Below, piece after piece: positions 40,346 through 52,147 of a DNA stretch of 64,000 nt. This DNA is from Mauremys mutica (lineage: Eukaryota; Chordata; Testudines; Geoemydidae), in assembly GCF_020497125.1 (NCBI RefSeq), contig NW_025422973.1, positions 1 to 64,000 on the forward strand, in the 5' to 3' direction. How positions within the stretch are numbered: position 1 is the first letter of the stretch; each line of letters opens with the position of its first letter. Below the pieces are notes generated by a model, which was not told the DNA's origin, searched no databases, and saw only the letters and a list, made by a program, of their open reading frames with translations. A program made the position numbers and the translations under genes.

Positions 40346-43030
40346 TTTGGGGCTGTTCCCCGTGTTCCTAAATCCCAGCAACTTCTTCCTTCGAAGGAAC
40401 CTGTTGCCCTGAGTTCTTCTCCATCCTGGAGGTCACAGGGGGTTAAATTGCCCAGAGTTCATCTTTCCTGTCTTCTTTACGAATCATTTGGTCCCTCCTT
40501 TACCTCTGTTAAAATGTTTGCCAAAGAAAAACACCAGCCACATCTTTAATACATCAAAGCCAGAGTCCTCTCCGTGTTTGGGGGATCAGTGGTTCCAAGT
40601 GGTAACGAGAGAGTTGTCTGGACTCTTTTCTTTTCTCCAGCTGGCATGGGATGAGGAGGTCACTCTGAGTGCAATGTGGGTCCAGAAGTATCCCAAACCC
40701 CATGGCAAATGGCCTCTGTGAGGGGTTGCTTCCCACAGTGCTAAGATGCAGCCACCTCTGGGCTGGATCCAGGGTGGCCATTATTTGCTAGTGACAGGCA
40801 TGGACATTTCTTACCTATTTTGTCCCTCCAGGCCTTCCATACTCCAGTTCAAGAGACATCCCCCAGGGCTCCCTCTGCCTGTGTGACTGGCCAGCAGGGG
40901 GCGGTGGTCACTTTCTATCCACTTCTCAGGCACTGTGAGGTAACAGTGTTGCTGGGTGGGGGTGGGGCTGTGGGGGGAGATAGCAGCTGAAGGGGGATTG
41001 TGGTGGGGGAGGCCTCTGGGTGGCTGGGCAGGGGGTACCCTAGTGAGGTTGGTGGGTTCTGGAGATTTGGGGATTCAGGGGGTGGTTGTGATGTGCCCAG
41101 CCCTGAGGCTGTGGGTCCTGGAGGTGGGTATCGCTGGGGTCCTGGTGGCTGCAGAACAGCCGGGGTGGGCGTCTCTTGGGGAGGCGGGACAGGGGGTTAG
41201 AGGGAGCCTGGTGCTGTGCCAGGGGCTCTCTCTGGGCTTCCCCCGCAGACTCCTGGGATCGCTGCCCTGCCCAGTGCACAGAGTGTGTGTGGGAGAATCC
41301 CCGGTGCTAGGCCAGGGGGTGCCCCTGTAAAGCATCAGGGGATCCTGCAGGGGGGAGGAGGGGGTGCCAGGCAAAGGGCAGGGCATATCCTGCTGGAGGG
41401 CGGGCGGTGGGGGGGATCCTAGGCAGGCAGTGAGGGACTGAGTTCCCAGTGGGGGTCCCTTTTGGGAGGTCTCTGGCTTTTTGGGTCTCTTGGGGGGAGG
41501 GGGGAAACCCTTTGGGATTCCCAACCTGGCAGTGACGGTCTGGTGGGGTTCTCTGGCCGGTGGGGCTCTGAGGGGTATCTGAGGTCCCTGGCCAGGGACT
41601 CTGGCGGCTGGGTCCCAGGGAGTATCTCGGGGGGGGGGCTGGCTGGGGCTCTAGGGGCTGCTCCTGACCTCGCTTCTTCTCCCTGATTAGCTTATGCCAG
41701 AATCCTGGCTCCAAGCACTGCCCGACATTCCCCGGCCAGGCCCAGTCACTGTGATAACTTTCTATCCACTTATCAAACACTGTGAGGTGAAATCACAGAT
41801 TTTTGCTCTTCTCCCTTCTTGAAAACTGCAGGAACTTCCAGTTCCATTGTCCTAGATTGTCCAGTCCTTGTCCTGGATCTGGGGGTGAGGGAGGTGGGAA
41901 GGGGATCAGCGCTGCCACACAATGGTCCCTTCCACAGCGTTCTGGACTCATTCTTTCTGAACTCTGTTTTCATTGAGACCATTGTTAATCCAGAGTCACT
42001 GTATGGAAAGACAAGGAGTGACTCCTGATGGACAGTAGGGCAAATGAGATCAGCAATTCTCCCTGTGAGGAGGGGCTCTCATTAGCTGCTCTCCCCAGCG
42101 AGCTAAAGGAGGGAACCTGCTCAAACGCTCTGTCCCTCTCTGCTCAGGATATTGGGGTTCAGCTTCCTGGGTCAGATGCTGCAGCCTCCATTGTGATCTG
42201 GGAGACCAGGCTTAGCAGCTGCTGCTCCCCCAGCGGGGTTCTGTGCTGGGATGTGACCTTAATTAAAGCTGCTTCTCTGCCCAGCCCATGTGATGACTTT
42301 CTCCAGCTGGTCCTAGCCCCTTAGGGCAGCCCTGGGCCCTGTTAATACTAAATTCTGAGCTAGAGTCTCCAGGTAACTGAAAGACCTCAGGGAAAGTGCT
42401 GGGGTCTGGCATGAAAGTGACTTTGCACAAACAGCCCCTCCTCATTTCTCCTCCCAGTAGCAATTGCCAGGAGAAAATCCAGCCCTGGGAGAGCAAAGCC
42501 CCCAGGAACGGGACTGTCCCAGCCAGAGGGGCAGGGAGAGAGGACAGGGGAAGGAGAGACTGAAAGGGGCAGTGGTAGAAATGAGGGGGGAGAGATTTCC
42601 AGCTCTCTAGTCCACCCAGAGACATGTATTGCTGCATCCCTGGGCAGAACCACTTTCCAGTGAACAAAACAAGGATCAGACAGAGGAAAAGCCAGTTCCT
42701 GACTCCATATTCCCCCTGCTGGGGTGTGGCTGCCGTGGGGTCAGTGTCCGAGGGAATCCCCCACAGTGACTCCTTTGGTTCTGCTCTTTTCTAGCCTTGT
42801 GTTCAGAGACTTTGTTACAGGGTGAGGGGAGGGAGAAGGGAGGTAAAAAATGTCTCTGTGGGCTTAGCCTGGCAGCAGAGGCCAGGACTACGTGGTAATA
42901 AACAGATTGAGCATTTCCCAGCATGGCAGGATCTAGGGTGTCTGTCTGCAGGGAAAGGGCCTGGGGGAATTGTGATGATAAATTAACTAAAACCGGTTCT
43001 GAAACACCCACAACTGCCCTTCTCCCCCAG
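40346..43030. other. Intron of KRAB-ZNF gene; no exon seen
   Basis: Contains G-rich low-complexity DNA (40940-41660) and unremarkable sequence. 42620-43030 resembles 13950-14240 upstream of the orphan leader exon (GCTCCTTT or GCTCTTTT, then CAGAGACTTT and GTGGGCTTAGCCTGGCAG), supporting shared ancestry. Confidence 0.6.
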
Positions 43031-43123
43031 ACAGGCTGCAGAATGGTGTCCATGCTTTGCTCCAGCTCATCCCAGCCTGACGTGGGACAGGGAAGAGAAA
43101 TGGGTGCAGTGGAGCCAACTCAG
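43031..43123 (+). CDS. KRAB-ZNF leader exon 1a
   Basis: Acceptor TTCTCCCCCAG, ATG at 43043, 27 codons starting MVSMLCSSSSQPDVGQ and ending GAVEPTQ, then donor GTAGAG at 43124. It ends in phase 0, exactly as needed to join a KRAB-A exon beginning GGG CCG GTG (Gly-Pro-Val). This is the N-terminal extension usual in sauropsid KRAB-ZNF proteins (…[14 protein letters not shown]). It could splice to 43792 or 48521. Confidence 0.8.
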
Positions 43124-43749
43124 GTAGAGATTATCGGGGGGTTGCTGGTGGGTTCCTGCTGGAGGAGAGGGAGAGAAAATACGCCGGAGATGGGAAGGTT
43201 TGCACAGTCTGGTCTGGAGGTTGGAGCGGGGCAGGAAATTCACAGCGTGGGGAAAGGAGGAGGCCAGGGTGTGGCAAACCTGCTGGGAGTTATTTAATAA
43301 GTGGCCTAGATTCTAGGAACAGACCCAGGAGGTTCGGAGGTGGAAATGCCCTAATTTGTGAAGAAAGAAAATAGCCCACCTACATGGAGCTAGTCAAACT
43401 GACCAGACTCCCAGGGCTGGAGCCTGACCTCTGAAGGGGGCAACCATGAGTCAGGCTTATTGGAGCTGCCTCTCCCTTCATATCCCGCTCCTCACAATGG
43501 GGAGGGTGTTGGGCTTCCTACCAGGGAGCTCTCCCTGGACCCTGCTAGGGGCTCCATCTCCTGTATCAGTCGGTGGCTAGTAGGTGTGTGATGGATCTGC
43601 TGGGAGAGACAAGGGGCTCTCTCTTCGTCCCCTCACCCTGGTATTTGCTCGATACGCTGAGCGGGGTGGGGGTGCGACTATGTTGAGTGGGATCCACCCA
43701 GAGCTTCCATTTGATTCGCTCCTCTCTGCCACAAATAGTGGGGCTGTGA

Positions 43750-43956
<207 letters not shown>

Positions 43957-44159
43957 TGAAGAGTTAAGGTTCACACCAGCCCCACAATGCCACCTCTACT
44001 CTGTCCTGTTTCTGCATCACCCCAATATGCCAGTGACACACACACACTACCAGAGACCCTCCCCTGCTGCAGAACACTTTGGGAACAGAGCACAGGAGCC
44101 GTATCGCACAGTGTCAAATATCTCCTGTTTGCTGAAGTGAAACTGGGGGTTAGGTCTGG

Positions 44160-44560
44160 CATAACTGTTCCATACCCCTAATCATTTTTGTTGCCCTTTT
44201 CTGAACCTTTTCCAATTCCAATATATCTTTTTTTGAAATGGGGCGACAACATCTGCATGCAGTATTCAAGATGTGGGTTTATCATGGATTCATTTGCTGT
44301 TCATACAAATATGATATATGATATATTGTTGTATCTGTCCCTTTCTTAATTATTTCCAAAATTGTTTGCTTTTTTTCACTGCTGCTGCACATTGGGTGGA
44401 TGTTTTCAGAGAACTATCCACAGTGTCTCCAAGATCCATCTCTTGAGTGGAAACAGCTAATTTAGACCCCATCATTCTGTATGTATAGTTGGGATTATGT
44501 TTTCCAATGGATTGCACTATGTGCTATCCTGACATCTAGCACTTCTGAGATCCTGCATTC
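44160..44560 (-). mobile_element. CR1 fragment, old
   Basis: Inverse CR1 signals: CTAATCATTTTTGTTGCCCT, CTGAACCTTTTCCAATTCCA and GGGCGACAACATCTGCATGC. Confidence 0.8.
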
Positions 44561-44899
44561 AGTGATATCCCTGCCCTTCCTGTTCCCTTTCTCCACTGAA
44601 CTCCACCAGCCCATGCTTCCTGTTCCCAGCTTCCCCAGGACTCTCTCACTGTCTCTGAACCTCTCTGTCAGCAAGAAGCAGTGCCAGGGACAGTTGCCCT
44701 CTGTCTGGAGTCTTCGATTTCTGGGACATGGATTTACTTTCTCTGTGTTGTAAGAGGCTCTGTCATAATGAGGGTCTGTGACATTACCTAGAGTACAATC
44801 TGGACTGTTAAATAGCTGTGTCCCCTCAGTTCTCCAACCTGGGGTGCCTTTTCCACTGTTTTCCCGCGAGAACAGCCCCTCTTGGCCAATTAACACACA

Positions 44900-45215
44900 G
44901 TCTCCAGCATGTAACTCACTCCCAGCTACACAGTATTGAGTGCTGCTAGACAGCCACTCGTGAATTACAGCTCAGGAGAAAACCAGCAAATTCTCAAGTG
45001 CCCAACTTTCCCCCAGAAATGTGCATCTTGCACGGTCCAGCACGCTACTGAACAACGCAAGCTCATATGAAGTCTGTCATTTCATCAGTGGAAAATGGCA
45101 TGCACCAGCTTTTTATCCCAAACGGAGTTTCCAACACACTTTAATCCAAACACACTGGTTAGATAAACAATAAACCAAGATTGTTAACTACCGAAAACTA
45201 AAACTAGGCCCAGCC
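44900..45215. mobile_element. Interspersed repeat, unclassified
   Basis: CACACTGGTTAGATAAACAA and TAAACCAAGATTGTTAACTA are found in diverged form at 46400-46440 (TGCGCTGGTTAAGATAAAGC). A common sauropsid repeat style; no coding capacity. Confidence 0.4.
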
Positions 45216-45364
45216 AATGAAAGGGGCACTCCCAGGAGAGACTGTATAAAGGCCGGAACATCAAACAACTTTGTAAACCTGAGAGCTGCCTTGGGGACAA
45301 TGACAGGGAGAATCCCCCAAAGTGACTCTTTGGATTCTGCTCTTCTCTGGTTTCTGATTGTTCC

Positions 45365-45525
45365 TTCCAAAGTGGAGTACTTTGCACTTGTCCCTACTGA
45401 ATTTCATCCTCTTTCCTTCAGCTCATTTCTCCAGTTTGTCCAGATCATTTTGAATTTTAATCCAATCCTCCAAAGCACTTACAACCCCTCCCAGCTTGGT
45501 ATTGTCCGCAAACTTGATAAGTGTA
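45365..45525 (-). mobile_element. CR1 fragment, old
   Basis: Inverse of CR1 RT/thumb: AAAGTGGAGTACTTTGCACT, CAGTTTGTCCAGATCATTTT and GGTATTGTCCGCAAACTTGA. Confidence 0.82.
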
Positions 45526-45740
45526 ACAGAGAGACTGTTACTGGGAGGGTTTCACCATGTGTCAGAGGGTTACGCCCTGGTGGGAGGGTGCTAGACCTGT
45601 ACTGGGATTAGGTCACTCTGTGCTTCATAGTGTGGCAGAACCTAGAATGTCCATTAGCAGGGGAAAACCTGGGGGGAATCGGCTTGTGGAATGGACAAAA
45701 GCCCTTTCTGAATTCTGACCCCTTGCCCTTTTCACCCCAG

Positions 45741-45826
45741 CAGGCTACAGAATAACGTCCATGGTTTGCTCCAGATCATCCCATCCTCCCAGGGGGAAGG
45801 AAATGGTTGCAATGGAGCTGGCTCAG
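45741..45826 (+). CDS. KRAB-ZNF leader exon 1b, start codon shifted
   Basis: Acceptor CTTTTCACCCCAG and donor GTAAGG at 45827. Compared with 43031 the usual ATG reads ATA (45752), but an in-frame ATG three codons on (45761) gives MVCSRSSHPPRGKEMVAMEL followed by AQ. A 6-base in-frame deletion is also present. It ends in phase 0, compatible with the KRAB-A exon at 48521. Likely usable, with a slightly shorter N terminus. Confidence 0.65.
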
Positions 45827-45989
45827 GTAAGGGATTATCAGAGAGCTGGTGGTGGGTTCTGCTTGGAGGGAGAGGAGCAGTAAATGCATAGGAGGGTGGG
45901 AATTGCTCGAGGTGGTGGGAGGCAGGAAATATCTTGGGTGGAGAAAGGGAGGGGACAGGATGTGACAAACCTGCTGACACTAGTGTAGT

Positions 45990-47240
45990 TTAGGGTGTGA
46001 TGGGTTGTCACCCTCAGGGGGCAGTCTGGGAACCGCTGTGCCCTCTAACGCTCAAGCCTGGCTGACCCTTCTCACACTGCTTTGCTGGAGATTCAGCCAG
46101 CCTTTCCAGGCCCTGTTATCACCCAACACAACAGCAGGTGGCGCCATACACCCAACTAAGCTACCTGAGAGCTTTGCCTGAGCCACTCAAGGAGAGAGAG
46201 AAAACAGCCAATTTCCCAGTTCCCCAACCTTGCACACTTGCTGTAGTATAAATTCAGAATTATACCCTCTTATAGTGCACAGGGATCTCTATAATGTAAG
46301 CTCATTAATATAGTTCGCCTTCCCCTCGATATGGGAAAGATGTGCACAGCGAGTTTGTGCTAACCCAGCTGAGATTTTCCCCAGACACTTCACTCAAAAT
46401 GCGCTGGTTAAGATAAAGCATAAAACAAGTTTAATAGCTGCAGAAAGGTAGATTAATTGATTATAAGTGATAACAAACAGATCAAAGCAGATTATTTAGC
46501 AAATACCGAAACTCAAACTAAGCCTAACATACTATCTGGATAGAATTTGAATTAGCAGTTTCTCACCCTGACTAATTGATACAAGCAGTCCACCAAGTTT
46601 CCATACACAAGCTAGAAAACCCTTTACCCTGGGACCAGCACTCCCCCCACTTCAGTTTTTGTTTCTTAGGTGTTTCCAGGAGTTCTCTTGTGTGGGGAAT
46701 GAGACTAAGGGATGCTCACCTTATTTGCTTTTCCATATGGCGGGAACCCTTTGTTCCAAACTCAGTTCCCAGTCCAGTTTGTGGAAAAATACAGGTACTA
46801 AAATGAAGTTTAGTGTCATGTGGTCTGGTCACAGGCCCTGCTGCGTCATAGTAGCCATGACACATAGGCTGGCTGAAACATTCAGAGGAAGGCTAAGCTC
46901 TTCCACGGTCCATTGTCTTTGTTGATGAGCCATCAGCACTGTCTGGCTTCTTCATTGTTGTACCTGAAAGGCTCGTTGTGGGTGTTACCCAGAGTAAGCA
47001 CATTTGAAATACAGCTACAGAGTCAATATCCATAACTTCAGATACAAACATGATATGTGCACACAAATAGGATAATCATATTCAGCAAATCATAACTTTT
47101 CCAGTGAAATCACACATGATGCATCTTGTACAAAATACATCATAATTATGTCCTAATCATATTATAACCATACCACTATGATGAATATGGGGGTGTAGTG
47201 TCAGATAGGGCCTAATTTCAAGGCACAGGTGTTGGGAATG
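45990..47240. mobile_element. Interspersed repeats in intron, unclassified
   Basis: GGGTGTGATGGGTTGTCACC, then an A/T-rich stretch with CAAACAGATCAAAGCAGATT, then CATTTGAAATACAGCTACAG and CATCTTGTACAAAATACATC. The last parts resemble 7740-7985 and 50220-50345. No exon is seen. Confidence 0.4.
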
Positions 47241-47339
47241 GAACTTACCCTCTTTGTGGAACAGGAAATAACCCTCCCGCCAGGGCTGGGACAACTTCCC
47301 AGACTCCCAGTGCTGGAGCCTGAATCTACTGGCACTTCA

Positions 47340-48200
47340 TTAGTTACCACCAACCCCAATAGTTGTGGCAACTGCAAACTTTATCAGTGATGATTTTATA
47401 CTCTCTTCTAGCTCATGGATAAGAATGTTAAATAGCACAGGGACAAGAACCAATCCCTGCGGGAACCTGCTAGAAAGAAATCCACTCGACCACGGTTCCC
47501 CATTTACTATCACAGTTTTTTATCTATTTAATGTATGCCGTGTTTATTTTGTATCATTCTAGTTTTTTTAGTAAAAATATTGTGCTGATCAAGTCATATC
47601 TTTACAGAAGTTTAGGTATATTACATCAATACTATTAGCTGCAACCAAACTTTTGATCTCATCCAATAAGGATATCCCGTTAGTTTGATAGGCTCTATTT
47701 TCTCTAAACCTTTGTTAATGGGCACTAATCATATTACCCTTCTTTGATTCTTTATTAATGAATGAAATCCAGTATTGGCTGCACCATTCTCTTGATGAGT
47801 ATAGATGTCAGACTTCAGGTCTTTTAGAAAGTCTTGGATACAAGTTATCCGGACCCGCTGATTTAAACATGTCTGATTTTTAATAGCTGCTGTTTAATGT
47901 CCTCATGACTTCTTGTTGGAATGGAAAGAGTGTCGTTGTCAACATCTTATGATATGAGTACATCATCTGTTTTTCTCCAAATCCAGGAGAGAAATATTTA
48001 TTGAGGACTTTTACCTCTTCTGCATTTTTTTTGATAATTCTGCCATTTCTATCTAGTAAAGTTTGCACTTAATATACTTTTAAAAACTTCCTTCTTATTG
48101 TCATTGATTGGTCATTGATTTCTGATAGCTTTCTTTATCAATTTTCTACAATTCTAACTTTCTAACTTCCGTTCTTTACTATTGACTTCTCCTTTCTTCC
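47340..48200 (-). mobile_element. CR1 LINE remnant, old and decayed
   Basis: Inverse CR1 RT text: GCAACTGCAAACTTTATCAG (FADD region), GGGACAAGAACCAATCCCTG (PQG-SVLGP region), then diverged sequence up to TCCGGACCCGCTGATTTAAA (the DGLSPD-type region). All frames are broken. It is much older than the copy at 22144. Confidence 0.8.
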
Positions 48201-48478
48201 ATATATTTTATTTGGAGAGTGTTTGGATTCCTACCAGGGAGACACCAGTAGGGTCCAGAGCCAGCCCCATCTCCTATATCAAGCTCTGGTTAGTAGGTAT
48301 GTGATAAATGTGAAGACCCTGCCTCCGTCTGTCAGCTGGGAGACACAAAGGTTCTCTCTTTCCACCCTCTGATGCCGCCTGGCTGCTGTAGGCAAGGAGG
48401 GGTGGGACTCTGTTAACATGTGCCTCCCAGAGCGTCCATTTCCCTGGTGCTGCTGTTCTGTGAGTAGTGGGGTTGTGA

Positions 48479-48685
<207 letters not shown>

Positions 48686-48759
48686 TGAAGAGTGAAGGTT
48701 CATGCCACCCCCACAACACCATCTGTACTCTAACCTCTACTCTGTCCTGTTGCAGCATC

Positions 48760-49304
48760 CAGGGCCGGCTCCAAGCACCAGCCTACCAAGCACGTGCTTG
48801 GGGCGGCACCTTGGGAGGGGGCGGCGATCGGGGTTTGTTTTTGTTGTTTTTGGTTTGGCTAGGCGGCGCTGGGGGGGGGGCGGGGACTTGGGCGGTGCGA
48901 CGCGGCGCTGGGGGGGGCGGGGACTTGGGCGGCGCGATGCGGCGCTGGGGGGGGCGGGGACTTGGGCGGTGCGACGCGGCGCTGGGGGGGGCGGGGACTT
49001 GGGCGGCGTGATGCAGCGCTGGGGGGGGTGGGGACTTGGGGGACGTGACGCAGCGCTCGGGGGGTGGGGACTTGGGCGGCACAACGTGGCGCTGGGGGAT
49101 ACGATGCGGCGCTGGGGGGGTGGGGACTTGGGGGACGTGACACAGCGCTGGGGGGGCAGGGACTTGGGGGACGTGACGCAGCGCTGGGGGGGTGGGGACT
49201 TGGGTGGCGCGACGCTCAGGGAGGGGTCGGGCGGCGCTCGCGGGCGCAGAGCAGCGCTCCTTTTTTTTTTGCTTGGGACGGCAAAACTGTTAGAGCCGGC
49301 CCTG
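48760..49304. mobile_element. hAT-like non-autonomous element with 37-bp internal repeats
   Basis: Ends CAGGGCCGGCTCC and GAGCCGGCCCTG, flanked by the perfect 8-bp duplication GCAGCATC (48752-48759, 49305-49312). The related upstream intron (44011-44018, TCTGCATC) is unoccupied. The interior (48863-49215) consists of about ten G-rich units of 36-37 bp around CGGGGACTTGGGCGG. The 247-, 216- and 130-codon frames here are artefacts of the array. Confidence 0.93.
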
Positions 49305-49312
49305 GCAGCATC

Positions 49313-50470
49313 ACCCCAATATGCCAGTGACACACACACACGACCAGAGACCCTCCCCTGCTGCAGAACACTTTGGGAACAGAGCACAGGAGCCGTATCG
49401 CAGTGTCAAATATCTCCTGTTTGCTCAAGTAAAACTGGGGGTTAGGTCCAGCATAACGAACAGAAGCTTCCTACCCCCGGCCTTCTCTCAAACCCTGAGC
49501 CTTCTCTACCCAAACCAGAATGTGCTTGGGATGTAACAAGCAAGCGACTGGAGTCAGAGCTCCCGGTCCAGGGTTACTTATCACACAGACACTCGGTGCG
49601 TCCTTAAATGCTGGCTGGGAGTATCCAGATAGGGGAGCTCCAGCAGCAGAACACTGAATCTCACCCAGGATTACAGATGACACAACTCCTCACTGCTCTG
49701 GATTGCATCCAGCGTGTGAAAATGGCCTAGGTTGGTAGTGACATTTCTTGAGACATGGAGAGTCTTGCTCCCATATCACCAGGTGTAATAACAATAACAG
49801 GAAAGGCTGAATATGGAAAACTGATTGTTCAGCTTGCTTTTGACCTGCATCATATTTTGCAATATATTCCAAATAAGGAAATTAACGTGCAACGTATGTG
49901 TCATTGTTTGGGGTTTTAAGCTTTAAAAGGCTTGTGTGATTTTTAGCTCAGGGGGACAGTATTCCAATAGCTGTTGCCCCCTGCGCACTTTTAACCAAAA
50001 AAAGAGCCTCAGGCTGTGCTGGTTCAAAATCAATCGTGTGGTCATTTTCCACAACAAGTTCAAGTGGTCCCTGTGATGGAATGTAAATGTCTTCTTCCCA
50101 CCTTCCCCCTGCAGGAGAATGGCTGTTTGACCAGCTGTTCGCCTTGCTGTCTCTGAGGAACTGCTCTGTGGGTGTTCCCCAGAATTGTAACTTTTTCAGT
50201 AATATCATACTGTAAAATCTCATAACTTTACATACAGTGTTACTACACATTTTAACAGGAGGATAATATTCAGTAGGTTATGCGTTTTCAAATGATACCT
50301 CACAAGCCATACTGTGTACAAAATTGATCATAATTTTCTAGATGCGTGAACACAGGGGTATAGACTGACACAGTGTCAGTGTGTGTGTGTGTTCCCAGCA
50401 GATATGTGGGTATTTCAGTCCCTCATAAGCACAGTGTTCGGCATCTTCAAGGACCTGGGGAACTGGTCCT
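49313..50470. other. Intron with repeat fragments, no exon seen
   Basis: 49313-49450 continues the sequence paralogous to 44019-44160. 50145-50380 holds an unclassified repeat (AATGATACCTCACAAGCCAT, inverse of part of 2755-3180). Confidence 0.55.
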
Positions 50471-50489
50471 GGGAATTCACTGGTTTACC

Positions 50490-51480
50490 AAGTGTGACAC
50501 TGTATGGAATTGTGAGACACTTTGGTATTAATAATAAAATAATAATTTAATCTGATAAAATTGCAATGAATCATGCTAGATATGCCATGTAAGGTGTCAG
50601 TGAAAATGTTATGATTTTCCAAGTATGATAATTTTGTTTCTATGTTTGTATCACCTTTGTATTGTGAATTATAGATATGTAGGGTATATCTGTATTTCCA
50701 GACTTGTGCAGTGTTTCTGGGTGACACCCCCATACATATTGGCATCAACACTGCCTAGCCTGTTTGATGGCCCATTGAGGGTCATCATCTGTACAATGAG
50801 CCCATGGAAAGGACCAAGGGGATACACCTATTGAGTCAGCAAAACATGCCGGGGTATGCCTGTGTAATGAGAACTCCAAGGCTTTTCCATGCCACGTGCT
50901 GTGAAGCTTGTGTTTGGGACACAGGAAGTACAGGCCACATGGCAAAAGGAATATAAAGGGCAGCTGCATCATCTCCATTTGTCTTCAATCCCCCTTCCTA
51001 CCTCTGGAGCACCTTCTCTACAAACTGAACCCTGGAACAAAGGACTGAATGACCCATCCAAGCTGTGGATGTGGTCCAGACAGACTTTCAAGCCAGCAAC
51101 TCACCAGTACTGCTAAGAACCTGATATATCCATTTTGGAATGTATCTGACTGCTTTCCCATTTAACTTCTTTCTGTCTTTCTTTCGTTTAAACCTTTAGT
51201 TTAGATGCTAAAGGATTGGCTGGAAGGATGGAATTTTGGGTAATATCCAAACCTATACTGACCTGGTGATGTGGCTGACCCTTTGGGGTCAGAGGAACAC
51301 TTTGTTTATGTGAGCAGAGTTTTTAAATAACCTCTCACTGTACTGGACCTAGTTGCTGATTGGGAGTCAGAGAACAGGGATGCAATAAAGGGCCGTGTGA
51401 TTTCTTTTTTCAGCTTCTCGATAACCCATGTGGGGGATCAGAAGCACAGTTGGTGACTGGTCGGTGAGTTTAACTTCAGT
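50490..51480 (+). mobile_element. LTR-like repeat, unclassified
   Basis: TGACACTGTATGGAATTGTG near the start, a TATA-like GGAATATAAAGGGCAGCTG at 50949, and an AATAAA-type word at 51384. This is the layout of a retroviral-type LTR, but matching ends and a target duplication were not found, and no internal coding region is present. Confidence 0.45.
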
Positions 51481-51667
51481 GTTAACCAGCAGTTTTGGGA
51501 GCATCTACTCTCCCTTTTTCAGCCTGTCCTAACTTTGGCATTTTCAGTGAGAACTGCCCCTGGCCCACCAGGTCACACTAAGCACTGAAGTTAAATTAAT
51601 AGAATGTTTTTTATGACCAAGTCTTATGAAATCAACTGAACTCCTTTGTTTTCTTTCATCTGAGCAG

Positions 51668-51781
51668 GTTTTCTAATTTTCCAACTTGATGTGATCTCCC
51701 AGCTGGAACAAGGGGAAGAGCCATGGGTCCCAGACCTCCAGGGTTCAGAGGAAAGAGAGATCCTGAGATCTCCCTGCACAG
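51668..51781 (+). CDS. KRAB-B box exon
   Basis: 114 bp between CATCTGAGCAG and GTGAGG. Joined to the spare base of KRAB-A it reads [20 protein letters not shown], then [18 protein letters not shown] plus one base. [14 protein letters not shown] is the canonical KRAB-B core. The start FLIFQL replaces the usual FPVSKP, a mild divergence. The phase carries on correctly into the finger exon. Confidence 0.93.
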
Positions 51782-52147
51782 GTGAGGAAACATTAAACCA
51801 CCTCAGAATCTGTAAGTGCCTGAAGGAAACATCTGGGATGCCCAACAAAGCCCTTGGGGAGGTCTCTCAGTTCATTATTGTCCCTAGCAGGGGTCATATC
51901 CTCAGGGTAAATATAGTTCATGGATTCCTATAGATCCTAGCAGACACCAGGCAGTAGCTTCCTCCCTTCCCCCTGCGTATTTGGATGGGATGTGAAGGCT
52001 GAATTCATCCCCCTCCTCTCTCCTATTTGCGGGAAGAGTTTGGGGGAGTTCAGCTCCTGATTTTTATTTGACCTGTCTTCAGCACTTGTTTTGGTTTGGT
52101 CTTCCCCTTTCCATCCCTGTCTGAGGTTTCTGTCTCTGTTACAGCAG

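Noticed and set aside
48702..49445. ORFs of 247 (+) and 216 (-) codons between KRAB exons
   Set aside because: They coincide with the internal 37-bp array of the hAT-like element.
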